A program made the position numbers and the translations under genes. The notes under the pieces were generated by a model. It was not told the origin of the DNA. It made no database searches and saw nothing but the letters and a program-made list of their open reading frames with translations. A stretch of 64,000 bases of DNA from Lentinula raphanica (lineage: Eukaryota; Basidiomycota; Agaricomycetes; Agaricales; Omphalotaceae): assembly GCA_027919835.1 (NCBI GenBank), contig JANVFP010000010.1:868001-932000 (forward strand). The letters are read 5' to 3'. Below, piece by piece: positions 22,127 to 33,813 of this stretch (the stretch's first letter is position 1; the number at the start of each line of letters is the position of its first letter).

Positions 22127-22687
22127 TCAAGCAATCGTTCCTTTCTTTGAGCCAGCAAGAGCACTCATCTTCTCCGGTGAATGCCTCAAATAGTACAGCT
22201 TCGCCCTCTTCATTCTCCCCTTTGGCGGCTTCTGCACAACCTTTATCGTTTTCACATGAGGAGAGTTCACGAAGACCTGCATCTCCACGCCCGTTCTCTG
22301 TATGACATTCCGCAAGACCATTGACGTGTCGATCCCGCGGCGCCGTATAGCGAGGACGACACCGGTGAAGTTGAAAGGCGCATGCTCGAGTGTGACACTG
22401 ACGATAGAGCCAGGGAGTATTCGTCTGTATGAGTGTCTACCAAAGTATGCTCGAAGCATATCCAGCTTCTCTGGCGTAGCTAGGGTTTTTTGCAGGTGAG
22501 GCATTAGACCTTTGCCTTGGACGAGAGAAGCTGGAGGTGGAACGTAGGGCTCGGGATGGATGATGGCTGTTTTGGAGAATGGATAGGGCTTAGGCTTAGT
22601 GGCGGTCTGTGATGTGGTAGCCATCGCTCTCGTTGAGCACCTGGTGGTCCATCGGAAGAAGTTGGAGAGTATTCCAGTCCCAAGCAT
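22127..22687 (-). CDS. MRPL19: Mitochondrial ribosomal protein bL19m
   Basis: A single-exon gene of 186 codons. The N-terminus MLGTGILSNFFRWTTRCSTR is a basic amphipathic presequence. The core has HSYRRILPGSIVSVTLEHAP and TGVVLAIRRRGIDTSMVLRN. It continues VIQRTGVEMQVFVNSPHVKT, matching the bL19 SH3-like fold that starts with the PGD/PGS element and the RRGI/T strand. The tail RMKRAKLYYLRHSPEKMSAL has the conserved RRAKLYYLR-type element. It acts in the mitochondrial large subunit at the subunit interface. It lies in tandem with the PABPN1-like gene upstream on the same strand. Confidence 0.9.
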   Translation of the reverse strand: MLGTGILSNFFRWTTRCSTRAMATTSQTATKPKPYPFSKTAIIHPEPYVPPPASLVQGKGLMPHLQKTLATPEKLDMLRAYFGRHSYRRILPGSIVSVTLEHAPFNFTGVVLAIRRRGIDTSMVLRNVIQRTGVEMQVFVNSPHVKTIKVVQKPPKGRMKRAKLYYLRHSPEKMSALAGSKKGTIA

Positions 22688-22910
22688 GCTATAAGACTGC
22701 TTTAAGATGGAGGTTGAAATTGAGTGGACTTCAAAAATTCACATACGGCATTTCGGCTAAGTAGCTATTGTCGAAATTTGCAGCTAAAGCTTCCTCAAAA
22801 AATACAGGATGGACAATAGACAGAAGGATATCATTAGAGTGTACTGTATATAATTTTTGTATCGAGAGTGTACAAAGAATAATAGAACTGCAAGGATGTG
22901 TGCTGTGAAA

Positions 22911-23754
22911 TCAGTACCCTCGCCCACGCCCTCTGTGCAAAGAATCAGTCACAATTCCGAGTAACACACGCATACGGACAGACCTTCCGCGAGCCCTGTA
23001 TGGAGAGTAACCCCCATGACCTCGATAGCCACCTCTGTAACCACCCCTATAGCCTCCCCGACCACGCCCACGCCCGAAACCAGGGACGTTCGTTCGTTTC
23101 GCAGTAACCTAGGTGGATTATGTGAGGATAGAGAAAACACGCTGACCGTTCACACCTTGATCAATCGTCCATGTAGCAGTGAGTTATCCATTGTTAAAGC
23201 AGCATCAATGTGTTCTGGTTCGGCAAATTCTACGTACGCATAACTGGTGCGGAGGGGTAAGCTAAGCCACATAGTTATCAACGTAAAAACAGACCCTTTC
23301 GGATGCCCTGTGAATTTGTCGCATAGAATCGTTACTCGATTGATTGTTCCACAAGCCTGAAAATGTGCTTGGATATCTTCTGGTGTGGTGCTGTAGTCGA
23401 CCTGGAGAAGAATGATGGGGTTATGTATCTTCGTTCTCACTCGCGAGAACAACTGACATTTCCGACATAAATGCTTCTTCCATCTGCAGCAGCCTTATCT
23501 TCCTCCGTATCCATAGGGGCACTGGAATCTTGTTGCCCTGCCTCTGCAGCTGCCTGAAGCTCTCGTAACTTCTTCGCTTCGGCTTCCATCTCTGCAACTC
23601 TCTGTTTCATGAGCAGAATTTCCTGTTGGAAGCACGCGTTCATTTTAGATCGAAAATGAATTGGGCTGTGTGAACTGACTTTGTCTGCTTCGTCATTGTC
23701 ATCAATCAATGCCTCTTCTGTTGCAGTAGCAGGTTGAGCTTCAATTTCAGCCAT
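22911..23754 (-). CDS. PABPN1: Nuclear poly(A)-binding protein, PABPN1 type
   Basis: This family binds growing poly(A) tails in the nucleus and stimulates poly(A) polymerase. The start [20 protein letters not shown] (23754) gives an acidic N-terminus. The coiled coil [20 protein letters not shown] follows, and then one RRM. RNP2 is SIYVGNV, and the segment [20 protein letters not shown] leads to RNP1, [28 protein letters not shown] closes the RRM. The C-terminal tail is Gly/Arg-rich ([19 protein letters not shown]), ending GRGRGRGY after a last intron. That final splice (GGAAG to AGGGCG) puts the stop at 22911-22913. Acidic start, coiled coil, single RRM and RGG tail are exactly the PABPN1 domain order. 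Confidence 0.92.
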
Positions 23755-24493
23755 TAGGAAGGACGAAACTATATGAAGGAGGCTGAAGGAGGTAATGAAA
23801 AAGATGCAATGCACAGAGGAGACAGTCACAGCCACGTGATATGACGTAAGCAGTTCTGAGCTTGCCTCGACACATTGTCGACACACCTCTTCCAAGAGAA
23901 AATTGAACAGCTTTTTGCTGCGAGACTCTCTGGTACTTGGATTTGAGGCCTCATTTTCTCATTGTCAAATTTACAATAGATATCGCAACGATCACGAATA
24001 AGTGGCCAGATCCAGTACTTATTGTCTGTCTTGAGTCCATCGCGGTCAGCACTGAGGACAAAAAGGAGCAAAACACCTAGCGCAGTCACCTGTCGGACTG
24101 GCCAGTGGACACTTCATCTCCGCAAATCACTGTACAAGGGATTCTGGATGGCCGTGGAGCACACAACGTCCATCGATTGATGCTAAAAGCTCTTTTGGTC
24201 AACGTCCCGAGTGTGCCCGTGTTTTCTTCTTCTGTTCATTAGTTAACTTCCGATATCATCCCCCGACCGGTATCTACAGTGAGCGAAATGGAAATGTCAA
24301 AGCATAGCCTCCCGCTACACGAGGCCAATAATTTTGAGCGAAGTCGTAGATTGAATTGGCTTGGAAGAGAATTTGGCCCGATAGTATAAAGTAAGCGCTC
24401 ACAGCCTCTTCGGGTTATCGAGAAATCAATCCCATCGGCCCGATATTTGCTTGTCTTTCTTGTATTTTCACCTACTTATAGTTCTCTCTTCAT
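23755..24493. promoter_or_regulatory. Divergent PABPN1/Zn2Cys6 intergenic region
   Basis: About 0.74 kb between two divergent start codons, much longer than the other divergent intervals here. This is consistent with a regulated promoter for the transcription-factor gene. No RNA gene or repeat was seen. TATAAAG-like sequence occurs at about 24385-24391, roughly 105 bp before the regulator start codon; its role is an inference. Confidence 0.45.
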
Positions 24494-27400
24494 ATGGCCA
24501 AGCCCAACGATCCCTCCTCCATGGCACAACAGTCCAAGAAGAAACGAAACGACGAAGAAACCAACGCTGCCCCTGATGCTGGTCAGAAACCTGTTCAGTT
24601 ACAACGAAGAAGGGTTTGGAGGGCTTGCGAAAGTTGCAGGTGAGTGTACAGCCATTTTTTCTTGTTCGTTTCTGACTCGATATTGTCAACAGGAGGAAGA
24701 AGATCAAATGCGATGGATGCGAGCCAACCTGCTCTCAATGTTCATCGTCAGGCTCTCCGTGTACCTGGCTACAGACCAAAGATCGAGGTGCGTATCCATT
24801 CGTCATACCAAGCATGGTTCCTTCAGCTTATATGCGACACAAAAAGCTGCCCTCAGTCGACAGTGAGTCTATAATCAGCTCGAAGTGAATTTGGCTGCTA
24901 AGAATGACTCCAGTTATGTGCAAGAACTCGAAGCCCGGTTGCTTCACATGGAATCGATATTTTCTCAGATTGCCCCCGTCCTCGAACAGTTCGGGATCAA
25001 CGGGAACGAAACACCCAATTCATCCTCTACGAATGGCTCTCAGGTCACCCTTCCCCCGGAAATCGTTGCCCCTGCCTCAGAAATCATTCGTTCAATTGCA
25101 CCACGGGACACATCCCAGCCATCTTCCATTCCCATTAAAGTAGAAGACGATGTCAGCGAATCTCTTGGCCAACTTGCTTTGGACGAGTATGGGCATATGC
25201 GGTGGATAGGCGGATCGTCGACTATGTCACTCATTCAATCATTCAAAGCCCTTACCACATCTCCGCTGCATCGCATATCACCTATGGAGGAGGATCCTTT
25301 GGCTCCATACCCAAGTGCAAATAAGTTATATTTCCCGGCGTCGGTTTTCTTTGGTAAAGTCCGTGCATTACCCGGTCCAGAGGAAGTTGAATACCCTGAC
25401 CGAGATTTGGCTGATAAACTGGTACGTTCAAGCTATAACCTAGTCTCTATTCATGACTTTATAACATATTATTAGGTCAACGCATATTTTTCACGATTCC
25501 ACTTCTTAATGCCCGTTGTCGACAAACCAAGTTTCTTACGACAATACTATAAGATCATGGACAACCAGCAGGATCATGCTCTCGTTAGGAGCGAAACTGC
25601 GTTCATTGCACTTATATTTGCTGTGTTTGCTTGCGCAGCAAACCTAGTTCAGGACGACAGACTTTCTATGAGTGGTCGGACAGACGAGGGTGGGATGGGA
25701 ATGGTGTATTATGAACGGTACCGTCGCATATACCGATCTGACATAACTGCATTGTGACCAATCCTTTTCGCAGTTCCCTCATTCTTCAATACATTAGTCA
25801 TGCGAACACCCAAACTGCACACGTACAATGCTTCATCCTCCTCTCATCATTCCTGTGTTCTGTAAACTGCTTACCACAAGCTTGGATTCTGGTAGGTCAG
25901 GCAGTTCGGACCGGCCAAGACCTTGGCCTTCATGTGAGTGTCTCCGCACTAGTATCAGAACCCGTAGTGTATGCTGATTGACGCGGCTGTCCAGCGATCA
26001 CCACGCAGGCTCGTCCTGTCCCCCATCGAAATAGAAACACGCCGAAAAATTTGGTGGGGCGTTTATACTCTTGATCGCATGCTTGCTGTGGCCCTCGGTC
26101 GCCCTCTTGGCATCAACGATTCCGATTGCGATGTCGAATACCCGATAGACGTCGACGATGACAATCTACCAGAATACTTCAGCGGCTCGCTTATGCCCAA
26201 GGACTCCATCTCGCTCATGACGGGTATCATTGCCCTCATCAAACTCTACCAAATTGGTGGGAGAGTTTTGAGAAATGTTTACGCTATCGACAACTGCAAG
26301 GACAATCTCGAACCAGAGCGAAAGGTGGAGTTACAGCGGACTGTGGAATCGCTAGATAGCGAGCTGACTCAGTGGTGCGATGATCTACCTCCCGTCTTCA
26401 AATCTCAACCCACTACCGACGAGCAAGTATCGATGGGTGCAGTACTCTGCAGCCATTATTACTCTGTCCTTACCACACTTCACCGCAATATGCTCCCTGT
26501 CAAGCGAGATCAACCTGTAGCCGCCAAGTCGACCGTGAAGGCAGTGTCTTCTGCTCGTTCGTGCATTCGCCTGGCTCCTTCCATGAAGAACGTAGTCCCC
26601 CCATCACATCACCTCGCTTTCTTCATACAACACCTGTTTAGCTCTGCCGTCATCCTTCTACTCTATGCTATGCATTCTACTGAACCGAGAGCTGCTTCCG
26701 CCGCGATGGAGGAAGCCAAAAGTACGCTATCGGCATTAGAATCCTGGGAGGGTCATTGGCCTGGAGCACGTAAATGCAGAGAGTTATTGCTCGAGCTCAC
26801 CAACACTGCGACAGAGGCCATCGCTCAGGCCCAAGCAGCTCAAGCAAACCAGCAACAGCGAGCAAATGATTCTGGCATGCCCGTTTCAGTAGCTCCATCA
26901 ATGACTTCTCCTGCCATGCACGAACGGCAGCGTTCCCTATCTGGTGCAAGTCCCAGCTCTGTGGCCGGAAGAGCTCTCAAAGGGGCTGGTCGAACACGTA
27001 GAACCCAATCTCGTGAATCTGGGGGTACTTCAAGACGCATGGCTGCGGTTTCGCCTTATAGAGTTGACAGTGAGTAAATCTTTGACATGCGGGTTCTCTT
27101 CTGAGCTTCAAGATTATTAAACCTGTTCCCCCTTGTATTAGCCACAGCTCGGGCACGATCATCTTCCCGGAGACGAGGCCTCGATGAAGAAATCGAACGC
27201 GGTGGTAGTTCAATGGGTCCTTATTTCCACAGTCTCTCCAGTCCGACGAATGGGAGTTCGCATAGCTCGCCAGGGTCTGTGAACATTCCTTCACCGATAA
27301 CTAATGTCCCAGAAGGGCAAGAAACGAGCCCTACTCTCGCAGCTACTCACACTTACAACAATTACGGTTCGCCGGGGTTGTCTGCTACTCAAATCCCTTC

Positions 27401-27851
27401 TCCGCGATATGACTCTTATGATTTCGCCCTCTCGAACAATTTCAACAATTATCAGGGTTCTGTGCAGTCGCAGTGGAATGGTCAACAACCAGGGGTAGAC
27501 AATATTTATCCGGGCGAGAATGTTCTTTATGGTGCTTCCAGTGGAATCTACCCGTCCCAGCTGGACAATTACTCTGGCTTTGACACCGCTGGCACCCATG
27601 ACCCCGTGAATCATGGGATGAATGGGCTGTCTACCACTCCCCCTACTGCGTCCTTCGATGCCCCTGGTCTACCGTTTCGCGGTCTAGAATTCATTCGCAA
27701 TTACAATCCTGGTGGGTATTCCGCTAGTGATAATTTTCTCGGAGAACCAGAATCCCTTTGGCAGAGTTATGATCCAACCTCGTTCAATTACAATCCTGAT
27801 CTTCCGTTTACTCTAGGTGATCCTGATGTTCATGGCACTGGGACGAGCTAA
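24494..27851 (+). CDS. Zn2Cys6 fungal transcription factor
   Basis: The start MAKPNDPSSMAQQSKKKRND at 24494 leads to the zinc cluster: VWRACESCR, then RKKIKCDGCEPTCSQC, then SSSGSPCTW. The spacing is C-x2-C-x6-C-x6-C-x2-C-x6-C, with an intron inside the cluster after CESCR. A leucine-rich coiled coil follows (YVQELEARLLHMESIFSQIA). The fungal_trans middle homology region comes next: FLMPVVDKPSFLRQYYKI, AWILVGQAVRTGQDLGLHRS and ETRRKIWWGVYTLDRMLAVA. LGRPLGINDSDCDVEYP completes it. The C-terminus is a long Ser/Gln/Asn/Tyr-rich region, a plausible activation domain, stopping at 27851. It resembles the XlnR/CTF1 class by its domain layout, but the regulated pathway cannot be named. Confidence 0.9.
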
Positions 27852-28244
27852 TTATGATAACTTACCTTCACTGTGATGCTACTTGACGATTTTTTCTTTC
27901 TGACGTGACTGCTGCTGTGAAAAATCTTACTTTAATCTTGTGTTATTACCGTAGTATGAACGCAGTATGTACAATTACCTATGTATACATCCGTTCCCCC
28001 TTCTGTATCATTACTCCTCTACGAATAGTACATTTTTCTCTGCTTATTACTCTAAACTACCCCTGTACACTAGTTCTTAGCATGGCAGAATCGACCTTGT
28101 ACAGTATGTACTACTTCGATGAACGACGATCCATTTGAAAAACGGTTACCCCATATCGGCTTCCGGCTATCGTCATTGCCGGAGTGATCACTTACTTTCA
28201 ATGAAATTCAATCCGGGCTCACCACCTCTTCGTTGTTCAACATA
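27852..28244. other. Intergenic, no gene seen
   Basis: AT-rich 3' flank of the regulator and upstream region of the acyl-CoA dehydrogenase gene. No supportable feature. Confidence 0.5.
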
Positions 28245-30260
28245 ATGTCAAACCATCCTGTTGTCGAATGGACTTCTGAGGCTTCGTGGGCGATGGTACG
28301 AGCGCTTCACCACTAATTCCTCAGATTGATTGACTACGTGTGCATACAGGTTGAGGATAAATTCTCTCCATACGCGAAAGAAACGTTGGCAAAGCTCATT
28401 GAATTCATGGAAGTGAGTACGACAGCTATCTCAGCATAAATCTCATGTACTCATTACATTCAGAATGAAATCCTTCCTGCAATCAAAGTAGCACATGCCC
28501 AAATACCAACTGATCCTAACACGAGATGGAAGACTGTCATACCCATCATTGAGGAATTGAAAGTCAAGGCAAAGAAATTGGGCCTTTGGAACCTCTTCTT
28601 GAGTAAGGCACATTACCCAGAATTTGGTGTACCGTTGTCGAACCTTGAGGTAGGGTTTAGAAACTGTTATCCCTGCGTGACTGAAGTTGCATGTATTTCT
28701 AGTACGCGGTCATGGCTGAGATACTGGGAAGAGGAGGACATTTCGCGCCCCAGGCAGTCAACTGTTCTGCCCCTGATACCGGAAACATGGGTAAACATTC
28801 CGCTCCCGCTAACCGAAGTGTTACCTACGATCCTTTGCAGAGGTGTTAGCGAGGTATGCCAACCATGAACAACAGAAGAAATGGCTTTTGCCTCTGCTGA
28901 ATGGTGAAATTCGTTCGGCTTTTGCAATGACCGAGAAACATGGTGCAATTTCATTCACATGCCTCGAGCTCGAGGGAAACTGACCTATCTCTCCAGTCGC
29001 CTCTTCGGATGCTACGAATATCCGGACTTCGCTCAGAAGAGAGGGTGATGAGATTGTGATCAATGGACATAAATGGTATGTACCATTCTCGAGGCTCATG
29101 AAACGACCAAGTATGTAATTCCACATCTCACAGGTGGATATCCGGTGCCGGTGACCCTCGCTGCAAAGTCCATCTGGTACTAGGGAAGAGTGATCCAGGA
29201 AACAAAAGCGCCTACCATCAACAGAGCATCGTGCTCGTTCCCGCAGACACACCCGGTGTTAAGATTATCAGACCTATGACAGTGTTCGGATACGATGATG
29301 CCCCGGAAGGTCATTGTGAAATCATCTATGAGAATGTTCGAGTACCCATCGGCAATCTTGTTTTGGGCTGGGGGAAAGGATTCGAGGTGAATTTCGTTTA
29401 ATTCTAATGCTCTTTCGGCGATTTTTACACTCATGTCGTAGATTATCCAAGGTCGGCTTGGGTAGGCATCGATCAATTTGTTTCCTTGGTACTGTTTCTC
29501 AGCCTTCGTTCTTCATCCAGTCCCGGTCGCATTCACCATTGCATGCGATCAATTGGTGCCGCGCAGAATGCGTTAGACACTATGTTACGCCGCGTTACTG
29601 ACCCTGCGAAGAAGACTTTTGGTAAGTATCTCTACGAACATGGTGAGTCGTCTCTGCTGCAATCATCACCAGTTATGATGCCTGATCCTGGGTTCAGGTA
29701 CTGTTGTGGCAGACATTGCCAAGTCGCGGGCAGAAATAGAGGCAGCTCGTCTGCTTGTTCTTAGTGCTGCTTTACAAGTAAATGTCACGGTCTCAGCTAC
29801 ACATACAAAGTCTTACGGAGCTGTTTTTCCGTCCAGATCGACAAGGTGAAAGCCAAAGGAGCCATGAAGGAGATTGGAATAGCCAAAGTAGGTTCACATT
29901 GAACATGAAACCACGCAGTAATTAATCTTCGTCTTAGTTTGTCGTCCCTAGCATGGCACTAGAAGTGATTGACAGGGCAATGCAATCATTCGGAGCGGAA
30001 GGTCTCTCACAAGATCAAGAACTTGCTGCAGCTTGGGCTGGCTTACGAACGCTTAGAATTGCCGATGTATGAAAATCTTTTCTTTTTGGTATGGAAGTCT
30101 GACTATCGTTCACAATCTATAGGGTCCTGATGCGGTTCATATCCAACAAGTGGGACTGAAAGAGCTTCGAAGGGCGCCGGCACTTGTACAGAAGGACATG
30201 GAAATCAAAAAGAAACAGGCGTTGCTGATGGAAAAAGCTGGTATCAAGGCCCACCTTTGA
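28245..30260 (+). CDS. Acyl-CoA dehydrogenase, ACAD10/11-like
   Basis: A flavoprotein predicted to introduce a 2,3 double bond into an acyl-CoA. The start [17 protein letters not shown] is followed across short introns by [50 protein letters not shown] and [16 protein letters not shown] come next. The FAD/substrate loop reads SAFAMTEK(H)VASSDATN, a variant of the usual F-A-M-T-E-P; a 50-nt intron falls inside it. Further elements are [20 protein letters not shown] and [40 protein letters not shown] and [20 protein letters not shown] follow. The end is EKAGIKAHL at 30260. About a dozen introns were inferred. The GxLGP and IQPG-like motifs typical of short-chain enzymes are absent, and the pattern is that of the ACAD10/11 branch. 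Confidence 0.88.
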
Positions 30261-30423
30261 GATTTCGTTGGATTACTTCAGAATATGTACTATGTGTAAC
30301 ATATCCCAATGCAAAAGGAAAGCTTGCTAGCTCAGCTTAGAAGACTGGCCTTGGATTGAGTCTAAGTAGTTGACGGAAATCTAAGCGCTGGGCGCTAATG
30401 AGTAACCCGTTTCGGAAGTGGCT

Positions 30424-31075
30424 ATGCCAATTATACTTTTCCACAACTTGCCCATCATGTTGTCTCTGGCTTCACAGTTGCGGTCATCCACGTCCTGCTC
30501 CGCACGCGTCACCAGACACCAACTACGCCATGCATCACGAACCATTAAGCCTGCACCTCATGCTCTTTCCCCAGAAAAAATGCGCGCTCTCATCTCCCTC
30601 TATCATCAATCCGAAACATACATTACACCTGAAAACCTTTCAGAACGTATCGACGAGGCTTTTACAGAAAAGCAAACCGCAGACAAACTAGCGTTTGGAC
30701 TTCAGAAAGCCGGGGTAGATAACCTTTCCCAGTTCTATACCGACGCAAAGTTGGCGCCCAAGTTTAGTGAATGGAATCGTGAAAAGATGCGGTTTGGGGA
30801 AGGGATATGGAGTAAGGCGACGTATTCTAGAAGGGAGTGGAAGGTTGTTGAAGCTTTGTATGGTGTGGATGCAAGTGGTCCACTGGAGCCTATGCCTGGA
30901 CTGGAAGCATTGGAAGAAGGGGAGGATGCAAAGATTGGGCTTCCGCCAGAAGAAGTTGTTATAAAGGAAGGTGTAGATGAACGAATACCTCAGGATGGAT
31001 CAAGACAGTCCCAGGTACGCATCCCAACTGCGAATTAGTAAATCATCATATATTCATTGACCAACATTGTAGTGA
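30424..31075 (+). CDS. Conserved hypothetical, probable mitochondrial protein
   Basis: I recognise no known domain. The first ATG is at 30424. An in-frame ATG at 30457 (MLSLASQLRSSTSCSARVTR) gives a better basic presequence and may be the true start. The mature part begins around LSPEKMRALISLYHQSETYI, and then TPENLSERIDEAFTEKQTAD; it ends in an acidic C-terminus, LPPEEVVIKEGVDERIPQDG. The unspliced frame stops at 31038. However, a 58-nt intron (31015-31072, GTACGC...TGTAG) with an ATTGACC branch-like site would splice straight into TGA at 31073-31075, giving a protein ending GSRQSQ. Either end is possible, and they differ by a few residues only. Mitochondrial location is an inference from the N-terminus. 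Confidence 0.7.
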
Positions 31076-32270
31076 GAACCTACATTACACCTCATTTTAC
31101 TATCTACATGTTTTTGAGTTGAAAGGATACAGCCTCATCATTCCTGCCTCGGATTGTTTGCGTCCTCGTCGGACTTACTGCATCTCATGTCAGAAACTGC
31201 GACCTCTGTTCATTTCCGGTAAACTTCCCCAAATTCCAAATCAACACAACCCCTGGATAAGACCATACTCTACGATTGGTGCAACACGGATGTTCTTCGA
31301 GGGTCGTCTTTGAACACTGCCAAACTGCGAATTGTGCTGCCTGCAGTTCTTAATGCAATCCACAATGCCTTTTCCCAAGGCAAAGATAAGTCTTCGATTT
31401 CAATAGCATCCTTCGATTCCTTCTCCAGGTTTACGTGGATGCCGTGTCTGTGTCTGCTGATACATAGTGGTCACGGAGAAACGATAACTGCATCTTTCCA
31501 GTCGCATTGAGTATCAAGCTCACGACTTTCCTTCTAAACTCCCGTTTATACACTCAGCATGCAGCGATCCTTGATAAGATAAGATAGTCAACGAGTCTAT
31601 TTTCGAGACGAGAATACATTACCTATGTGCTTCTTCCTTTCAGAGACAACTCAATGAGATGAGATTTGAGTATGTGGAGAATCATCGCCTATGAGAATAT
31701 CCATGAAGAGACAAATGTAAATGAGGTGCTGACTTGAAGGCTCCGAAAGTTTCTCCTTGCTAAGGCCTGTGCCTGTGATATAATGGCTCTAGCTCATCCT
31801 TTACCTCAGTGGTAGCCGCGTACTCGCGATCGAGCCTATTCCTTTGAGCTGGTTTATGATGTTAACAACATCTTGAAGAGCGAGCGTTGAGATACTGATC
31901 GAGGATGTAGAAGGAATGATTTTTGCCACTTTGTACCACTTTGTCATTTGAACTCATTGAGTTGCGCAAAGGAGGATGAACGAATCGGAGGCATTCAAAC
32001 TTGAGCTCGATATAGCCAGATAGTTTGAAATTGAGGACTCCCCAGTCAGTGGAGAACGTTGGAGGATATGATAAGAAGTGATATTCCCGATTTGGTAAGT
32101 CAGGTAAGATAAAACCCGTGGCGTGATTTTTCGGACTCTTCCAGCCGACACCACCTTCTTCATCTTATCAGATAAATTTTTGAAGCGAAGCAAAGCTCAC
32201 CTGCGGTAAATGACTATAAAATCAAATGAACTGTAAGAAAACGCCTACGGTCACATTGTTCCCTTCGCTA
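31076..32270. other. Intergenic, no gene seen
   Basis: About 1.2 kb with only short, unconvincing frames and no clear splice-linked exons on either strand. It carries the 3' flank of the mitochondrial hypothetical gene and the promoter of the next gene. Confidence 0.45.
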
Positions 32271-33813
32271 ATGTTCAGCCTCAGGCATTTCAAGAACTCC
32301 ATCTTCGGCGCTGGACTTACTCTTGAGACTCTACAAGCTCAATTGGAGTCTGTTTCTGTTCCATATACCGACATAGACTGTAGAACTTGTCCGAACCCTT
32401 GTGATGAAGGTGAGAACAGCTCGCTTAAATATCTTCTGCAGTTTTCTTGACTAGCGGATCTTCAGGTCATGATTCCTACCCCTCGAAATTCAATGTTGAC
32501 ACGGAATCCACAATGTTTGGGAGTGTAAAGCCATACCACCGGCAGGTGCGTATCATTGACCATCTCTCTCGCCAGTCTTCTCATGCACCTCTTTGACTGC
32601 AGATTGTGATTTCCACGGGTAAAATGGACTGGGATAGAGAAATCACGAACACGAAGAACTCTCTCGCTGCTCATGTTCAGCACGTCATGCATAACGCCCC
32701 TATATCTGCTCCATCGTTGACCCCAGAGGCAAAGAACAAACGTTCTGCTCACGTCTCTGGCGTGTTTAACTCCTCCGACTCAAACAAAATCTCCATTCTG
32801 AACGGCAGCCATCATACTATCAGCGACAACCCCGAGTACGAAACGGTTCTTGTCTTCCCTGATTTCAAAGTGGTCACGGAGATACCTCGTTCTCTCGATG
32901 GCGCAAAAGCTCTCTGGGACGCCGCTCTCACATCCAACGTGTCTACAATACCCCCTGTGAATGAGAAAAGTAATCTCAACAGCTGGATAATCCCGTACTC
33001 TTGCGTGATTCTGCTATGTGTGTAAACTTCTTCCACCGCCCTTTTCTCTGTCCCTATCAGATAACTCCATATCTGATAATTTTATCCGTCTAGGTTCACA
33101 TAAAAGACGCGACAATAGGTGCCACATTGCTGCCGCTCAATTGGGCCAGGGTACGTGTTTTCATCTTTTACTCCCACTTCAATACCTCTATTCACATCAC
33201 ATCACTATCCGTTCTTTCTATTGCCTTCCGGTATCGTGATTCCCATGTATAGCTTTCACGCGTACACTAGAAGACCACGGATGGACGGTAGACACGGAAA
33301 TCGAGCACCCATTACATAGGATGGGACCTCCATTGGAGGAACTTCAGGGAACGGATGAGGAAAATGAAGAACAGATCATGAAGCAGGTGCAAGAACTTGC
33401 AACGGAAAAGAGAGCCCTCATACTGCGTAATTCTCACACCGGAGGCCATCGATACGCCGGGAACTGTATAGTGAGTTCTCGATAGCTTCATCATCATTTG
33501 TTCCCCACTCTCGGCCGACCTGGGTCCTCTGAACCAATGTTCATTTCGGTGACGGAATCAGAATGACCATGGCGGCATATGTCCTCATTATGATCCTTCT
33601 CTGTGAACTCATAGTTCATCCTTGGGCTTACCCTTGACCCCTCTATAGATTTACACACCGCAAGGCTCGGGAGTTTGGTATGGACGAGTGTCCACACACG
33701 AAGTGGAATCGATTGTCTCTCAAACACTAGAAGAGGGCTTGATCCTCCCACCGTTACTCCGAGGAGGAATGAACATCTCACGTCCCGGCTGCAAGTCGCT
33801 CAATGATTGGTAG
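32271..33813 (+). CDS. AIM32: Sucrase/ferredoxin-like protein (Aim32/Apd1 family)
   Basis: This family folds like a thioredoxin-type ferredoxin and binds a [2Fe-2S] cluster through cysteine and histidine. The N-terminus reads MFSLRHFKNSIFGAGLTLET; an in-frame ATG at 32226 is an alternative start. Next come DIDCRTCPNPCDEG, FGSVKPYHRQIVISTGKMDW and TVLVFPDFKVVTEIPRSLDG. The cluster region follows: a junction giving LLCSHKRRDNRCHIAAAQLG, and later RNSHTGGHRYAGN. Both are positions of conserved Cys and His ligands in Apd1/Aim32. IYTPQGSGVWYGRVSTHEVE follows, and the stop is at 33811-33813. About six short introns were inferred. Yeast Aim32 is mitochondrial and Apd1 cytosolic; which this is cannot be settled by eye. 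Confidence 0.85.
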
